A stretch of DNA of 64,000 nucleotides from Saccharopolyspora hirsuta. Lineage in GTDB: Bacteria > Actinomycetota > Actinomycetes > Mycobacteriales > Pseudonocardiaceae. The notes beneath the pieces were generated by a model. It did no database searches, had not been told where the DNA came from, and saw only the letters and a list, made by a program, of their open reading frames with translations. The position numbers were made by a program, and so were the translations under genes. Each line of letters begins with the position of its first letter. Within the stretch, counting starts at the first letter, position 1. The stretch lies in the NCBI RefSeq assembly GCF_008630535.1, contig NZ_VWPH01000002.1, forward strand, positions 1-64,000. The letters are read 5' to 3'. Below, in pieces: positions 28,725 through 39,147 of this stretch.

Positions 28725-29882
28725 TCAGCGGGTTCGGGTGGACAGGAGGAGGGCGGTGGCCGCGAAGGCGGCCGCGATCGGGCCGAGCAGCTGCGGGCCC
28801 CACCAGGCGATGCCCGCCGCGCCGAGGACGCCGGAGAGCGCGATCGCCAGGTAGAGGATCGCGGCGTTGAGCGACACCAGGACCGGGGCCGACTCCGGCG
28901 CCAGGGTGATCAGGCGGTGCTGCTGCGGGGTGGTGATCGCGAAGGCGGCGATGCCGTAGAACGCGATCTCGGCCACCGCCCAGCCGAACTCGCCGGTGGT
29001 CAGCGGCAGCACCAGCAGGCCGACCACCAGCCAGACCAGCGCGAAGGCCACCACCCGGCCGCTGCCGAACCGGTCGGCGAGCATCCCGGCGAGGTAGTTG
29101 CCGACGGTGCCGATGACCCCCAGCAGGAACATCAGCACCGCGAGCCGGACCCCGCTGCCGCCCGTCGCCGGGCCGAACACCGCGCCGATGTAGGTGTAGG
29201 GCAGGTAGACGGCGGTGAACGCGATGAGCGTGGTCGCCAGCACCACCAGCACCCGCCGGTCGGCGAGCGGGGCCAGCCGCTGGCGCAGCCCCTCCACCGC
29301 CGGGGTCGCGACCCGGGCCGGGACCAGCCGGGCGACCCCGAGCAGGCCCAGCACCGCCAGCCCGGCGACGAACCACATCGTGACCCGCCAGCCGAACACC
29401 GCCCCCAGCGCGGTGCCCAGCGGCGCGCCCATCGCGGTGGCAGCGGTGAAACCCGTTGTCACGGCGGCGATCGCCCGCCCGCGCCGGTCCTTCGGGACCA
29501 GGGCGGAGGCGGTGACCGCGGCGGTCGGCACGAACAGCCCGGCGCCCGCCGCCGCGACCACCTGCGAGGCGACCACCAGCGGGAACGACGGCGCGAGCGC
29601 GGTCGCGACGTTGCCGAGCAGGTGGACGCCGGTCGCGAGCAGCAGCACCCGGCGCCGCGGCCAGCTCGCGGTGGCGGTCGCGAGCACCGGTGCGAGCAGG
29701 GCGCAGGTCAGCGCGAACGCGGTGACCACCTGCCCGGCGGTGCCGATCGACACGCCAAGGGCATTGCTGAGCTGCGGCAACAGTCCGGCGAGCAGGAACT
29801 CGCAGGTGCCCACGGCGAAGGTGCCGAAGCCGAGCACCGGGACCGCCCACCGGCTCGGGGCGGTGTCCACCGCGGAGGTCAT
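28725..29882 (-). CDS. MFS exporter (DHA1 type), second of pair
   Basis: A 385-residue, twelve-helix transporter. The helix 1 motif VLGFGTFAVGTCEFLLAGLLP and the loop RDRRGRAIAAVTTGFTAATAMGAPLG resemble AraJ/PbuE-type drug or sugar exporters. ATG 29882 overlaps the stop of the upstream MFS gene by 4 bases (ATGA). The two proteins are related throughout, which suggests tandem duplication. Confidence 0.85.
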   Translation of the reverse strand: MTSAVDTAPSRWAVPVLGFGTFAVGTCEFLLAGLLPQLSNALGVSIGTAGQVVTAFALTCALLAPVLATATASWPRRRVLLLATGVHLLGNVATALAPSFPLVVASQVVAAAGAGLFVPTAAVTASALVPKDRRGRAIAAVTTGFTAATAMGAPLGTALGAVFGWRVTMWFVAGLAVLGLLGVARLVPARVATPAVEGLRQRLAPLADRRVLVVLATTLIAFTAVYLPYTYIGAVFGPATGGSGVRLAVLMFLLGVIGTVGNYLAGMLADRFGSGRVVAFALVWLVVGLLVLPLTTGEFGWAVAEIAFYGIAAFAITTPQQHRLITLAPESAPVLVSLNAAILYLAIALSGVLGAAGIAWWGPQLLGPIAAAFAATALLLSTRTR

Positions 29883-31051
29883 GAGCGCGCTCCGATCCGC
29901 TGCGCCAGCTCCGACGCGGCCAGGCCGATGACGATGAACACCGCCGCCACCAGCGGCAGCGCGGTGGGGGAGACCTCCAGGGCGGCGGCGCCGATCACCC
30001 CGGCCAGCGATGACCCCAGGTATCCGCCGGAAGCGTTGAGCGAGATGACCAGCGAGGTCGCCGAGGGCGCGGCTTCGATCAGCCGGTGCTGCTGCGGCAC
30101 GGTCACGCTCCACGCGGTCAGCCCGAACAGCAGCACCGCGGGGACGGCGCCGACCATCGTCTCCGCGGTGATGGGCATCAGCAGGCAGTTGACGAGGGCG
30201 AGCACCATCGCGACCGCGATCACCCGCCGCGCGCCGAACCTGTCGGTCCAACCGCCGCTGACGAGGTTGCCGACGGTGCCCGCGACGCCGGACAGGAACA
30301 GCAGCACCGCGAGCAGCGCGCCGTCGTCGCCGGTGGCGGGCTTGACGATCACGCTGATGTAGGTGTTCACGATGAAGATGCCGATGAAGAACGCGACCGT
30401 GGTCAGCAGGATCGCGGTGATCTTCCCGTTGCGCAGCGGGGCGAGGCGTTCGCGCAGGCCCGCCGCGGGCGGTGCCGGGATGGTCGGGAGCAGCAGGGCG
30501 ACCCCGACCCCGGCGGCGGCGCCGAGCGCGGCCACGAACCACATCGTGCCGCGCCAGCTGGTGACCGACCCGAGCAGCGTGCCCAGCGGGACGCCGAGCG
30601 CGGTCGAGACGGTCAGGCCCAGGACGACCAGCGAGATCGCGCGCGCCCGTTGGGATTCCGGGGCCAGCGAGGCGGCGGCGGCCCCGGCGATCGGGGTGAA
30701 CATCGACGCCCCGGCGGCGGCGATCACCCGCGTGGCCAGCACGGCGGCGTAGCTCGGCGCGAGCGCGGTGGCGATGTTGCCGAGCACGAAGACGGCGAGC
30801 GCGGTGAGCAGGACGGCGCGCCGCGACCAGGTGCCGGTGAGCGTCGCGAGGATCGGGGAGAGCACGGCGTAGGCGATGGCGAAGACGGTCACCAGCTGGC
30901 CCGCTTGGGCGATGCCGACGCCGAGGTCGGTCGAGATCTCGGGCAGCACCCCGGCGACGACGAAGGCGTCGGTGCCCACTGCGAAGGTGCCCAGCGCCAG
31001 CACCGCCACCCGGAACGGGACGCGGGTGGCGGGTTCAGCGGTCGTGGTCAA
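29879..31051 (-). CDS. MFS exporter (DHA1 type), first of pair
   Basis: A 390-residue transporter paralogous to the next gene: VLALGTFAVGTDAFVVAGVLP corresponds to its helix 1, with RARAISLVVLGLTVSTALGVPLG after helix 4. The start is taken as TTG 31051, five bases after GGGGAGTCCC; an ATG at 31150 would run through the operator and into the divergent TetR gene. The pair is divergent from TetR 31143 and controlled, very probably, through the repeated operator at 31066-31111. Confidence 0.85.
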   Translation of the reverse strand: MTTTAEPATRVPFRVAVLALGTFAVGTDAFVVAGVLPEISTDLGVGIAQAGQLVTVFAIAYAVLSPILATLTGTWSRRAVLLTALAVFVLGNIATALAPSYAAVLATRVIAAAGASMFTPIAGAAAASLAPESQRARAISLVVLGLTVSTALGVPLGTLLGSVTSWRGTMWFVAALGAAAGVGVALLLPTIPAPPAAGLRERLAPLRNGKITAILLTTVAFFIGIFIVNTYISVIVKPATGDDGALLAVLLFLSGVAGTVGNLVSGGWTDRFGARRVIAVAMVLALVNCLLMPITAETMVGAVPAVLLFGLTAWSVTVPQQHRLIEAAPSATSLVISLNASGGYLGSSLAGVIGAAALEVSPTALPLVAAVFIVIGLAASELAQRIGARS

Positions 31052-31065
31052 CGGGACTCCCCAAA

Positions 31066-31111
31066 ACGGTACCGATCGTTTCCATGTTGGTGGACGGTAC
31101 CGATCGTTTCC
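31066..31111. promoter_or_regulatory. Duplicated 18-bp operator
   Basis: ACGGTACCGATCGTTTCC occurs twice, at 31066-31083 and 31094-31111, 28 bases apart centre to centre. Each contains AACG...CGTT arms or a GGTACC core. It fills the 91-bp gap between the MFS pair and the TetR gene. Confidence 0.8.
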
Positions 31112-31142
31112 GTTTTGGCGCAAGGTGGGATACCGTGTCGGC

Positions 31143-31685
31143 ATGGCCACACGTGCTCGGGAACGCCTCGTCGAGGCCGCGGAGCAGCTCTTCTACGGCG
31201 AGGGCATCCGGGCGGTCGGCGTCGAACGCCTGGTCGCCGTCTCCGGGGTCGGCCGCGCCTCGTTCTACCGGCACTTCACCAGCAAGGACGACCTGGTGGT
31301 GACCATGCTGCGCGGCTACGACGAGCGCTTCCGCACCTGGCTGGCGGAGGCGGTCGAAGCCCGCGGCGGCAACGCGCTGGCGGTGTTCGACGCGCTCGCC
31401 GACCGCTTCGAGGCCGAGGACTTCCGGGGCTGCGCCTCGATCAACACGATGGTGGAGATGGCCGACCCGAGCAGCCCGGCGCACCAGGTCGCAGCCGAGC
31501 ACAAGGAGAAGGTCATCGACTACCTGGACGGTCTCCTGGCGGCGGAGGGGAAAGCGCGGCACCGCGAGCTGGCGGAGCAGCTGATGCTCCTGATCGACGG
31601 CGCCAACGTCACGGCCCTCCGCGAGCGCACAGCAGCCCCGGCCCACCGGGCCAAGGCCATCGCGGAGTCGTTGCTGGGGGACTGA
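31143..31685 (+). CDS. TetR-family regulator of the MFS pair
   Basis: A 180-residue repressor. The HTH reads VGVERLVAVSGVGRASFYRHF with recognition helix at about 35-43; the C-terminal domain has GCASINTMVEMADP, typical of the YxaF/LmrA-like group that controls drug exporters. It starts at ATG 31143. Divergent placement and the twin operators make autoregulation and control of the exporters likely. Confidence 0.88.
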   Translation: MATRARERLVEAAEQLFYGEGIRAVGVERLVAVSGVGRASFYRHFTSKDDLVVTMLRGYDERFRTWLAEAVEARGGNALAVFDALADRFEAEDFRGCASINTMVEMADPSSPAHQVAAEHKEKVIDYLDGLLAAEGKARHRELAEQLMLLIDGANVTALRERTAAPAHRAKAIAESLLGD

Positions 31686-31783
31686 GGCGTCCAATCAGGA
31701 CGGAGAACGCGGAATTCTCCCCGCCCTTTTCAAGGTATAGCGCGCCACGGGGCTTGCGGCAAGACCCCTGGCGTGCCGCATAA

Positions 31784-32539
<756 letters not shown>

Positions 32540-32546
32540 GCAGAAA

Positions 32547-32939
32547 TCAGGAGGACTTCTTGCGGCGGGGGAGGAGGCCTGCGCCGAAGCGGGGTTTCTC
32601 CAGGGCGTTGTAGAGGTCCATGAACGCGTCCTGGAGGTCTCGGCGGGACTCCTCCGGGGTTGCGGGCGGGGCCGAGCGGTCGGGTTCGGGCATGCCCTTG
32701 ACCTGCATCCAGCGCTCGTCCCAGAGGGCTTCCATCGCGGCCTTCCAGCGCACTCGGACGTCTTCGACGACCTGCTGGCGCCGTTCCTCCGCCTCGTCCT
32801 TGCGCTGTTGGCTTGCTGCGACCGCTTCGCCGAGCTCGGCCGCTCGGGCTCGCTCGTGCTTGCGGAGCTGTTGGGCCGCGGTGGTCGCCAGGGCGGTCAG
32901 CTCCTTGTACCGGATCGACGCCGGAACCTGGTCAGTCAC
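32547..32939 (-). CDS. Coiled-coil protein, last gene of FtsK operon
   Basis: A 130-residue, highly charged helical protein. Residues about 20-75 ([20 protein letters not shown] and following) look like a continuous coiled coil, and the end is basic (PRRKKSS). I do not recognise a family. Its start overlaps the stop of the FtsK-like gene by 8 bases, so it is cotranslated with the ATPase and is a likely partner. Confidence 0.6.
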   Translation of the reverse strand: MTDQVPASIRYKELTALATTAAQQLRKHERARAAELGEAVAASQQRKDEAEERRQQVVEDVRVRWKAAMEALWDERWMQVKGMPEPDRSAPPATPEESRRDLQDAFMDLYNALEKPRFGAGLLPRRKKSS

Positions 32940-35745
32940 CGGCTTCCTCCCAGACCTCGACGTGCTCGGCGGCTCGCTGCTGCGGGACCTGCGGGGTGTC
33001 CGGTTCGCCGAGGTCGAACGGGAGGATCACCTCGGGGCGGGAGTGCACCGCTCGGTCGAAGAAGAGGCCTCGCCGGGCCCGCGGCGACCAGCTGACCACC
33101 TGCCCGGCGGCGAAGGTGGCCAGCTCCTGGCCGTGCACGTCGAAGGCCACCCACGCGCCGATGTCGTCCACCGGGCCCATGCCGAGCGTGTTCTTCACCC
33201 GCTGGACGCTGCGCCACCAGCCGATCACGTGCACCCGGGATTCCGGGCCCTGCTTGAGGATCTTCCGCAGGTTGTCCAGGCCGCTGGGGTGTCCCGGCTC
33301 CTTGCGCTCCAAGGTCGTCTGCGCCGCGTCCGCCGCGTAGAGCACCAGGCAGTGCGGCACGTCGGCGCCGGACCGGCCGTCGATCGAGGTGGCCGCCGCG
33401 GACAGCGCCTCCGCGATGCCGTCCAGCCCGACGAGGTCGACATCGTGGCCGGTCGCGCGCAGCTCGTCGAAGACGCGCCGGACGTCGTCATCGACGTCGT
33501 CCAGCAGACCCGCGATCGTGAACTTGATGTCACCCGGAACGTGCTGGCGCGCGAGGGAGAGCGCCGCCGCCCCGAGCACGCTCACCGCGTCCACCCGGAC
33601 CGAGCCGATCACCGCGATGTTGCGCCCCGGCGAGCGGCTCAGGCGGACCGCGGCGGCGGTCCCGGCCACGTCGATGATCTGGCCGAGCAGCACCTTCGGC
33701 GTGGACACCGGTGCGGACAGCTGCCGGTAGTCGTCCAGAGTGGACAGCGCGGGCAGGATCGAGCCGTCGAACAGGCGCGGTGGCACGGCCGACTCGTCCA
33801 GCTGCTTCCACAGCTCCAGCTGCAGCGCGTCGAAGGTGTTGCGCGCGGTGGCGTCCGGGATGCGGGCGATCTCGTTGCCGTGCTTGACGCCGGACTCGTG
33901 GTTGACCACCGCGTGCCAGCGCGGCAGCTCCATCGCGGCCAGGTTCTGCTCGGCCAGCACCCGGCGCGCCTTGGGCAGCGCGATCCGCAGGATGAACTGC
34001 TCGAAGATCGCCGGCTTGCCCCAGAACGCCTCGATCCCGGACACGTCCTGGCTGGCCAGCACCAGGTGGATGCCCTGCGAGCGGCCCCGCCGCGCCACGT
34101 CCTCCAGCAGCGCGGTGGCCTGCGCGGTGACGTTGTCGCGCTCGGCGAACAGGTACTGGAACTCGTCGATCACCGCGACGATCCGCGGCCACCGGCCGCC
34201 CGGGTCCTCGGCGCGCAGCTCTTCGAGCTTGGTGACCTCGTGCTCCTTCGCCGCCGCCGCGCGCCGCCGCATCTCGTCGGCCAGGAAACGCAGCAGCGCC
34301 AGGCCGAACTCGCGGTCGGTGTTGACGTTCACCCCGACCAGCTGCGCGTGCGGCAGCCAGCTCGGATCCCGCTTGCCCGGGGTGAACTGGGCGAAGGACA
34401 CGCCCTCCTTGAAGTCCAGCAGGTAGAGCTCCAGCTCGTCCGGCGAGTACCGGGCGGCGAGCCCGCCGAGCATGCCGTACAGGAAGTTCGTCTTGCCGGA
34501 CCCGCTCGGCCCGCCGATCAGGGTGTGCGGGCTGCTGTCGCCGAGCGTGACCCACACCGGCTCGCCCTCGTTGAACCCGACCGGCGCCTGCAGCCCGGAC
34601 CGCGAGCTGTGCGCCCAGTACTGCTCCGGCACCAGGTCCTCGAAGGTCCGCACCCGCGCGCGGCGGGCCAGGAACGCCTCCGCGATCGCCGAGCACGCCT
34701 TGGTGACCTCGTTGCGCGAGGGCGATTCGTCCAGCTGCACCACGGCTTCCGGGCCGGTGGTGCTGGTGCGCGCGCGGTCGTCGCCGATCAGCCGGACCGA
34801 CTCGATCGCGCTGTTCACCGACAGGGACAGGTCCACGACGATCAGGTGGATGCCGCAGGCCGGTCCGCTGCGGGCGATCCGCTGCAACTGCTGCTGCTGT
34901 TCCTCGCGCAGCGGCTCGCCGTTGCCGAACAGCACCCCGATGCGCCACGGCTCGGAGCGGTGCCCCTTCTCGTCGGCCAGCGCCCGCAGCGAGGTGTGCC
35001 CGCCGAGCAGCGCGCTGGTGTGGATCCGGCGGATGTGGTCGGACAGCGCGTCCAGCATCTCGTCCAGCCGCGTCGGGTCGTGCGCGGTGAGCAGTCCGGC
35101 GCGGGTCAGCGGGTACAGCCCGGGCAGCGTGCCGGTCAGCTGCGCGACGTCCCAGACGTGGAGGCGCACCGCGCCCGGCTGGAAGTGGCTGAGCAGCCGC
35201 AGCAGCAGGTTCTGCACCAGGGTTTCGGCCGCTTCCGGGTTGCCGTCGGTGGTGATCCGCAGGTGCGACTCGTCGAGCAGCGGGACGGCGGCGGGGAAGG
35301 GCTGCGGGTCCGGCGAGTCCGGCACGATCGCGGTGCCGAGGCGCCACAGCTCGGGCGGCGGGGCGGACGACTCCCGCGCCCCGACCTGGCCGAGCCACTC
35401 CGACCAGGGCAGCCCGGCCGAACCGGGCGCGACCTCGGCCACCAGCTGCGCGAGCTGCTCCGGACCGCCGTCGGTCCACTCGGCGTAGATCTCGGCGCGC
35501 TGGTCCAGCGCTTCCCGCATGGCGGCCCGGAAGGCGGGGTCGGCCGGGTCGCCGATCTCCTGCGGGTCGCGCTCCGCGGCCGCGGTCCCGGCCTGCGCGA
35601 TGCGGAGCGCGAACTCCTGCTGCGCGCATTCGGCGAGGACGCGGGCGCGCTCGTTGTCGGCGGCGCCGAGCGCGGTGGCGATGCTGGAGCGCAGGCGCTC
35701 GAAGGCTGCTTCGACGCGGCTCCGCCGCTCGTTGCGTTTACCCAC
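32932..35745 (-). CDS. FtsK/SpoIIIE-like ATPase
   Basis: A 937-residue soluble protein with one FtsK/HerA motor domain: Walker A GPSGSGKT at 412-419, Walker B VAVIDEF at about 523-529, and a [11 protein letters not shown] segment after it. An N-terminal region of about 380 residues, partly coiled coil, includes a degenerate nucleotide-binding-like fold, and a C-terminal region (about 680-937) may be a further degenerate one. There are no membrane helices, unlike FtsK or EccC. It starts at GTG 35745 after GAGGTGGGGT. With the short helical proteins upstream it resembles a type VII-like or DNA-pumping module of unknown purpose. Confidence 0.8.
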   Translation of the reverse strand: MGKRNERRSRVEAAFERLRSSIATALGAADNERARVLAECAQQEFALRIAQAGTAAAERDPQEIGDPADPAFRAAMREALDQRAEIYAEWTDGGPEQLAQLVAEVAPGSAGLPWSEWLGQVGARESSAPPPELWRLGTAIVPDSPDPQPFPAAVPLLDESHLRITTDGNPEAAETLVQNLLLRLLSHFQPGAVRLHVWDVAQLTGTLPGLYPLTRAGLLTAHDPTRLDEMLDALSDHIRRIHTSALLGGHTSLRALADEKGHRSEPWRIGVLFGNGEPLREEQQQQLQRIARSGPACGIHLIVVDLSLSVNSAIESVRLIGDDRARTSTTGPEAVVQLDESPSRNEVTKACSAIAEAFLARRARVRTFEDLVPEQYWAHSSRSGLQAPVGFNEGEPVWVTLGDSSPHTLIGGPSGSGKTNFLYGMLGGLAARYSPDELELYLLDFKEGVSFAQFTPGKRDPSWLPHAQLVGVNVNTDREFGLALLRFLADEMRRRAAAAKEHEVTKLEELRAEDPGGRWPRIVAVIDEFQYLFAERDNVTAQATALLEDVARRGRSQGIHLVLASQDVSGIEAFWGKPAIFEQFILRIALPKARRVLAEQNLAAMELPRWHAVVNHESGVKHGNEIARIPDATARNTFDALQLELWKQLDESAVPPRLFDGSILPALSTLDDYRQLSAPVSTPKVLLGQIIDVAGTAAAVRLSRSPGRNIAVIGSVRVDAVSVLGAAALSLARQHVPGDIKFTIAGLLDDVDDDVRRVFDELRATGHDVDLVGLDGIAEALSAAATSIDGRSGADVPHCLVLYAADAAQTTLERKEPGHPSGLDNLRKILKQGPESRVHVIGWWRSVQRVKNTLGMGPVDDIGAWVAFDVHGQELATFAAGQVVSWSPRARRGLFFDRAVHSRPEVILPFDLGEPDTPQVPQQRAAEHVEVWEEAGD

Positions 35746-35915
35746 ACCCCACCTCGGAAGCAGAGTTACTGACCGTGATCAACGTACCACCCGGCAGATG
35801 ACCGGGCAGAACCCATCTGACGCATCCACCGAGCCGGAAACCAACCGCCGAACAGGTTTTCCGCACCTGGGTGCGTACCGGCACCGCGGCGCGAGATGAG
35901 CTCGCCGGACAGGCT

Positions 35916-36167
35916 CTACAGGCGGGTGATGAAATCGCGCAGCGTGTTCAGGACCTGGTTGAGCATGTCCTGAGCTCGCTCGATCTGGTCATCCGCGCGG
36001 TGCAGGCTCGGCGGCACCACCGTCTCCGGGTGCTCCGGGTCGAGCTTGACCAGCGCTTTCTCGGCCTCGCCCAGGGACGTCCGGGTGGTGCCCAGGTGGG
36101 CACCGGCGTCGGTCAGGTGCTGTTCGACGACACCGAGCGCCTGGGCGAGCTCCTCGAGGGCGGACAC
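35916..36167 (-). CDS. Short helical protein 2 of FtsK operon
   Basis: An 83-residue protein, MSALEELAQALGVVEQHLTD and so on, predicted as two long helices around a PEHPETVVPP linker. The size and fold suggest WXG100-like dimers, but there is no WXG. It starts 4 bases after the previous stop and is followed by a 170-bp gap before the ATPase gene. Its function is not recognised. Confidence 0.6.
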   Translation of the reverse strand: MSALEELAQALGVVEQHLTDAGAHLGTTRTSLGEAEKALVKLDPEHPETVVPPSLHRADDQIERAQDMLNQVLNTLRDFITRL

Positions 36168-36171
36168 GGTG

Positions 36172-36432
36172 CTACAGCCGACCCGCGTAGGCCTCGGCGG
36201 AGGACATCGTGGCCTGGATCTGGCCCTGCGCGCCGTTGATCGCCTGCATCACCTCGGCCAGCATGCCGTGCGCGTGCTGCATGTCCTCCTGAGCGCTGCC
36301 CTGGGTGGCGGAGACGAGCGCGGATTGGGCCTCTTCCAGCACGAGGTTCGCCTGTTGCAGGGCGGCGATGCCCTCCTGCATCTTCTGGTTGGCCAACGAA
36401 ATGCCTGCGCGAACTTCTTCCACGCCTGCCAT
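36172..36432 (-). CDS. Short helical protein 1 of FtsK operon
   Basis: An 86-residue protein beginning MAGVEEVRAGISLANQKMQE, all helix, with a short break near SATQGSAQED in the middle: a helical hairpin of the size of ESAT-6/WXG100 proteins, again without WXG. The ATG 36432 lies 10 bases after GGAGG. First gene of the four-gene operon; its promoter would lie between here and palindrome A4. Confidence 0.62.
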   Translation of the reverse strand: MAGVEEVRAGISLANQKMQEGIAALQQANLVLEEAQSALVSATQGSAQEDMQHAHGMLAEVMQAINGAQGQIQATMSSAEAYAGRL

Positions 36433-36609
36433 GTGGGTCCGGTCCTCCGGGGTGGGCGGTGCTGTAACGGTCCACAAGTTAGCTGCCCGCTCGACCGGGG
36501 GCGCAGGCAGGGGCATGAAGTTGATCACGGCCTGATCGCGGTGCGTGATCACCTGGACCGTTGATCACCCGAGGGGGCGACGAAACCCGAGCGGCTTCCA
36601 CATTCCCTT

Positions 36610-36653
36610 GCGATTTCAATGGAAATCAGACCTCCGATTTCCATTGAAATCGC
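36610..36653. repeat. Family A palindrome, copy A4
   Basis: Perfect 18-bp arms (36610-36627 and 36636-36653) around AGACCTCC. It lies upstream of the FtsK operon and joins directly to repeat C5. Confidence 0.92.
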
Positions 36654-36897
36654 ATCCTGTCGGTGGACCGCAGCTGCGAAGGGCGAACGGCACCGACCGG
36701 CAGGTGTCGCATGCGCCGCCAGGCGCATAGCCCACCCTCGCAACTCGCACCGCCGCGGGTTCACGGTGCCCACCCCTCTGGGGTTCCTTCCGGAGAGGAC
36801 GGCCCTGACGCCGTGTATCGGGTCATACATAGGTCAGGGACCCCGGAGTCCAGGCGGGCGCTGAGGTTCCGCCACCGGCACCGTCGCTCAGAATGAG
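36654..36897 (-). repeat. Family C structured repeat, copy C5
   Basis: P2 pairs CCCTGAC (36803-36809) with GTCAGGG (36833-36839) and the ATGCGCC hairpin P3 is present near 36710-36728. One half of P1 is replaced, as in C3, by a self-folding segment (ACCCCTCTGGGGT). Confidence 0.82.
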
Positions 36898-36910
36898 GTT
36901 GGAAAAACCT

Positions 36911-36924
36911 CATTGAAATCGCGG
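36911..36924. repeat. Half of a family A palindrome
   Basis: CATTGAAATCGCGG follows GGAAAAACCT. Compared with A3 at 28649, about 25 bases of the palindrome are missing, as if one arm and the centre had been deleted. Confidence 0.7.
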
Positions 36925-36933
36925 AGCCTCGGG

Positions 36934-37752
36934 TCAGGAGCGGTCGGCGGCGTCCACTGTGGAGTTCGCGGTGACCTCGATCGCGGCGACGCCCGACGGC
37001 GGCATCGGCGCCGCGGCCCACCGGGCGGTCGCGCCGCCCGCGCCGGTCGACACGCGGGACCAGCCGTTCCCGCCGAGGACCGACATCGCGCCGTGGACGA
37101 TCTCCGCCGGTTCTCCCACCGCGGGCCCGAGGTCCAGCGAAACCCGCACCACCGGCGGCTCGACGGAGTACCCGGCGATGTCGGCGGTGCGGGACAGGCG
37201 GCTGGCGACGGCGCGCGCGGGCCACTCCGCGCCCGCGCGGCGGTCGGTCACGACGTCCACCACCAGCGCCAGCCGGAGCCGCGGTCGGCCGTGCTCGTCG
37301 AGCTCGCCGACCACCGGCGGGGTCGGCGCGGGAGGTTCGTCCGGGTCGACGGGCTCGGCGCGGCCGAACAGCAGCGAGCCACCGGCCCACGCCTCGACCA
37401 GCAGCCGCTCGCCGCCGCGCACCAGGGCGCCGACCAGCTCGGGGTGGTCCACCACGGTCCACGCCGTCGGCGGCTCGCAGGCCACCCGGTGGCGGGCGTA
37501 GTCGGGACCCAGCTCGCGCAGGAAGTTGCGCACCGCGCGGGAGAGCCCGGCCACGTGCTGCCCGGTCTCCGCGCAGTCCCGGCTGATGGTGACCGACCAG
37601 CAGCCCGGCTCCTCGTCGGAGCAGTCGCCGGAGGCCACGACCCGGCCGCCCACGGTCTGCACCAGGTCGCGGCAGGCGGCGCGCGCCGAACGCTCGTCAT
37701 CGGCCCCGACGACCACGGTGATCAGCAGCTCGAGCTCGTTGTTGTTCTTCAT
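36934..37752 (-). CDS. Conserved hypothetical protein
   Basis: A 272-residue acidic protein of unknown function. No membrane helix, signal or catalytic motif is visible. It has two halves: residues 1-130 begin MKNNNELELLITVVVGADDE, and 150-272 contain a beta-rich segment LRLALVVDVVTDRRAGAEWP; they may be two similar alpha/beta domains joined by a Pro-rich linker (EPVDPDEPPAPTPPVV). Start ATG 37752; a GTG 7 codons upstream is possible. Confidence 0.55.
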   Translation of the reverse strand: MKNNNELELLITVVVGADDERSARAACRDLVQTVGGRVVASGDCSDEEPGCWSVTISRDCAETGQHVAGLSRAVRNFLRELGPDYARHRVACEPPTAWTVVDHPELVGALVRGGERLLVEAWAGGSLLFGRAEPVDPDEPPAPTPPVVGELDEHGRPRLRLALVVDVVTDRRAGAEWPARAVASRLSRTADIAGYSVEPPVVRVSLDLGPAVGEPAEIVHGAMSVLGGNGWSRVSTGAGGATARWAAAPMPPSGVAAIEVTANSTVDAADRS

Positions 37753-37905
37753 CGCGGGTGAATTGTCCCGCACCGCCGACCGGTTGGGCGAGCGGCGATC
37801 ATCTCCGAGCGGCTGTGTCCGGCGTCATAGCGGTGCTGTTCCGAGCGCCGCCGCGTCGCTGGAATCAGCTGCGGGTCAAGGCGATTCGACCGTCCGGACC
37901 AAGCG

Positions 37906-38244
37906 CTACTCCGAGGGCTGCTCGGCGCTGCCCTGGTCGACGCCGTAGTAGTGGTAGAGGTCGCGGCCCTCCTCCGGGGTGAGGTGGCCGTGCTCGGCCT
38001 CGACGCGCGGGGCGTTCTTCACCCGGTCCTTGTCCACGTCGAGGTCGAGCCGGTTCTCCTCGGTGGTCGCACCGGTGAGCGGGACGAAGGTCTCCCGCAC
38101 CCCGAGCAGCCCGATCCGGACGGTGACCCACTCCGGTTGTTGCGTCACGTCGTCGACGTAGACGTTGCCGACCCGCCCGACCCGGTTGCCGTTGCGGTCG
38201 AACACCGGTGTGCCGATCAGGTCCTGAGCGCGCTCGACGTCCAT
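37906..38244 (-). CDS. PRC-barrel domain protein
   Basis: A 112-residue protein made of one PRC-barrel: DLIGTPVFDRNGNRVGRVGNVYVDD followed by PEWVTVRIGLLGVRETFVPL (segments given in part). PRC-barrels occur in photosynthetic reaction-centre H, RimM and many stress-induced actinobacterial proteins. Start ATG 38244 in MDVERAQDLIG. Its role here is unknown. Confidence 0.82.
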   Translation of the reverse strand: MDVERAQDLIGTPVFDRNGNRVGRVGNVYVDDVTQQPEWVTVRIGLLGVRETFVPLTGATTEENRLDLDVDKDRVKNAPRVEAEHGHLTPEEGRDLYHYYGVDQGSAEQPSE

Positions 38245-38521
38245 GGCTGCCTCACTCGATCCACCCCCGGCCGGGCGGGAGGTCCGCCCCGCGGGCCGAC
38301 GCCAGTCAGCACCCCAAGCTTCCCGCCCCACGCCCGACCTGCAACTTCGCAAGCGACACGCCTCACCCGATCGAGTAATGATCGAGATTCAAACCTCTGG
38401 ATGTTAATAGCAACCAGAAATACCCCAACCCCACCAGAGCGGAGCCTCGGCAAAGCAGTCCTGCCCAAGGACGGAGCGCCAGTTTTGCCGGTAACTGACC
38501 GGCCGCTCCGAGCGTGGTGGC

Positions 38522-38547
38522 GTGCCAGTTTTAGGCAAAACTGGCAC
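38522..38547. repeat. Perfect inverted repeat
   Basis: GTGCCAGTTTT (38522-38532) and AAAACTGGCAC (38537-38547) flank AGGC. The left arm is echoed at 38479 (GCCAGTTTTGCC). It could be a terminator with its T run inside the stem or a protein site. Confidence 0.75.
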
Positions 38548-38698
38548 CCCGCGTCAGCCCACCGGAACCCGCGACAGCCAGGCGAACCCGGCGATCAAGA
38601 CCGGCTGCCAAAACCCCAGCCGACCCCGACGGGCGACAGCAACACCAAGCCCGCCACTGATCGCACGGCCAAAGCAACGGTTCAGCCTGCTCAGGACT

Positions 38699-38740
38699 CG
38701 TGAGTGCTTTCCGGTGCTCTGACCCCGAAAAGCACTCACG
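38699..38740. terminator. Terminator-like hairpin
   Basis: CGTGAGTGCTTT (38699-38710) pairs with AAAGCACTCACG (38729-38740), with a 17-18-base loop. The T and A runs within the stem make it plausible in either direction, but no gene ends nearby. Confidence 0.5.
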
Positions 38741-38825
38741 ACCCATGACCAGCCAAAACAACCCCCACGACCAAAGCAGCGGTGGCGAGGTGAGCGCACG
38801 AGCACCGACCACGGCCAGAACCGGC

Positions 38826-38871
38826 AGCCGCAAGGCGAGCAGGAGTGCAGCCGCAAGGCGAGCAAGAGTGG
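38826..38871. repeat. 23-bp tandem repeat, two copies
   Basis: AGCCGCAAGGCGAGCA opens both units (38826-38848 and 38849-38871), which differ at two or three positions. Confidence 0.6.
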
Positions 38872-38916
38872 CGAGGGGGCTCCGCAGATCGGCCGTCGTC
38901 AGGCAAGCGGCGAAGC

Positions 38917-39147
38917 CGCTTTCGGCGGTAGACAGCGACCGCGACGGGCGACCGGCACCGATCGCTAGGTCGTCGCATGCGCCGCCAGGCGCATAACCCA
39001 CGCTGTCAACTCGCACCGCCGCGGGTTCTCAGCGTTCGCCTGGCGAGGACGGCCCTGACGCCGTGTATTGGTCATACATCAGTCAGGGACACCGCAGTCC
39101 AGGCGGGCGCTGAGGTTCCGCTACCGGCACCGCTAAGCAAGACGAGC
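38917..39147 (-). repeat. Family C structured repeat, copy C6
   Basis: P1 is CTCAGCG/CGCTGAG as in C4; P2 pairs CCCTGAC (39053-39059) with GTCAGGG (39082-39088); P3 is ATGCGCC/GGCGCAT. The outer distal stem reads GACAGCG with CGCTGTC here, whereas C4 uses AGCTGCGA with TCGCAGCT. It ends close to the stop of the lipase-like gene. Confidence 0.82.

Noticed and set aside
32620-35772. Plus-strand open frame of over 1,000 codons opposite the FtsK-like gene
   Set aside because: Antisense shadow of the ATPase gene, rich in Arg/Gln/His/Val, without a recognisable domain.
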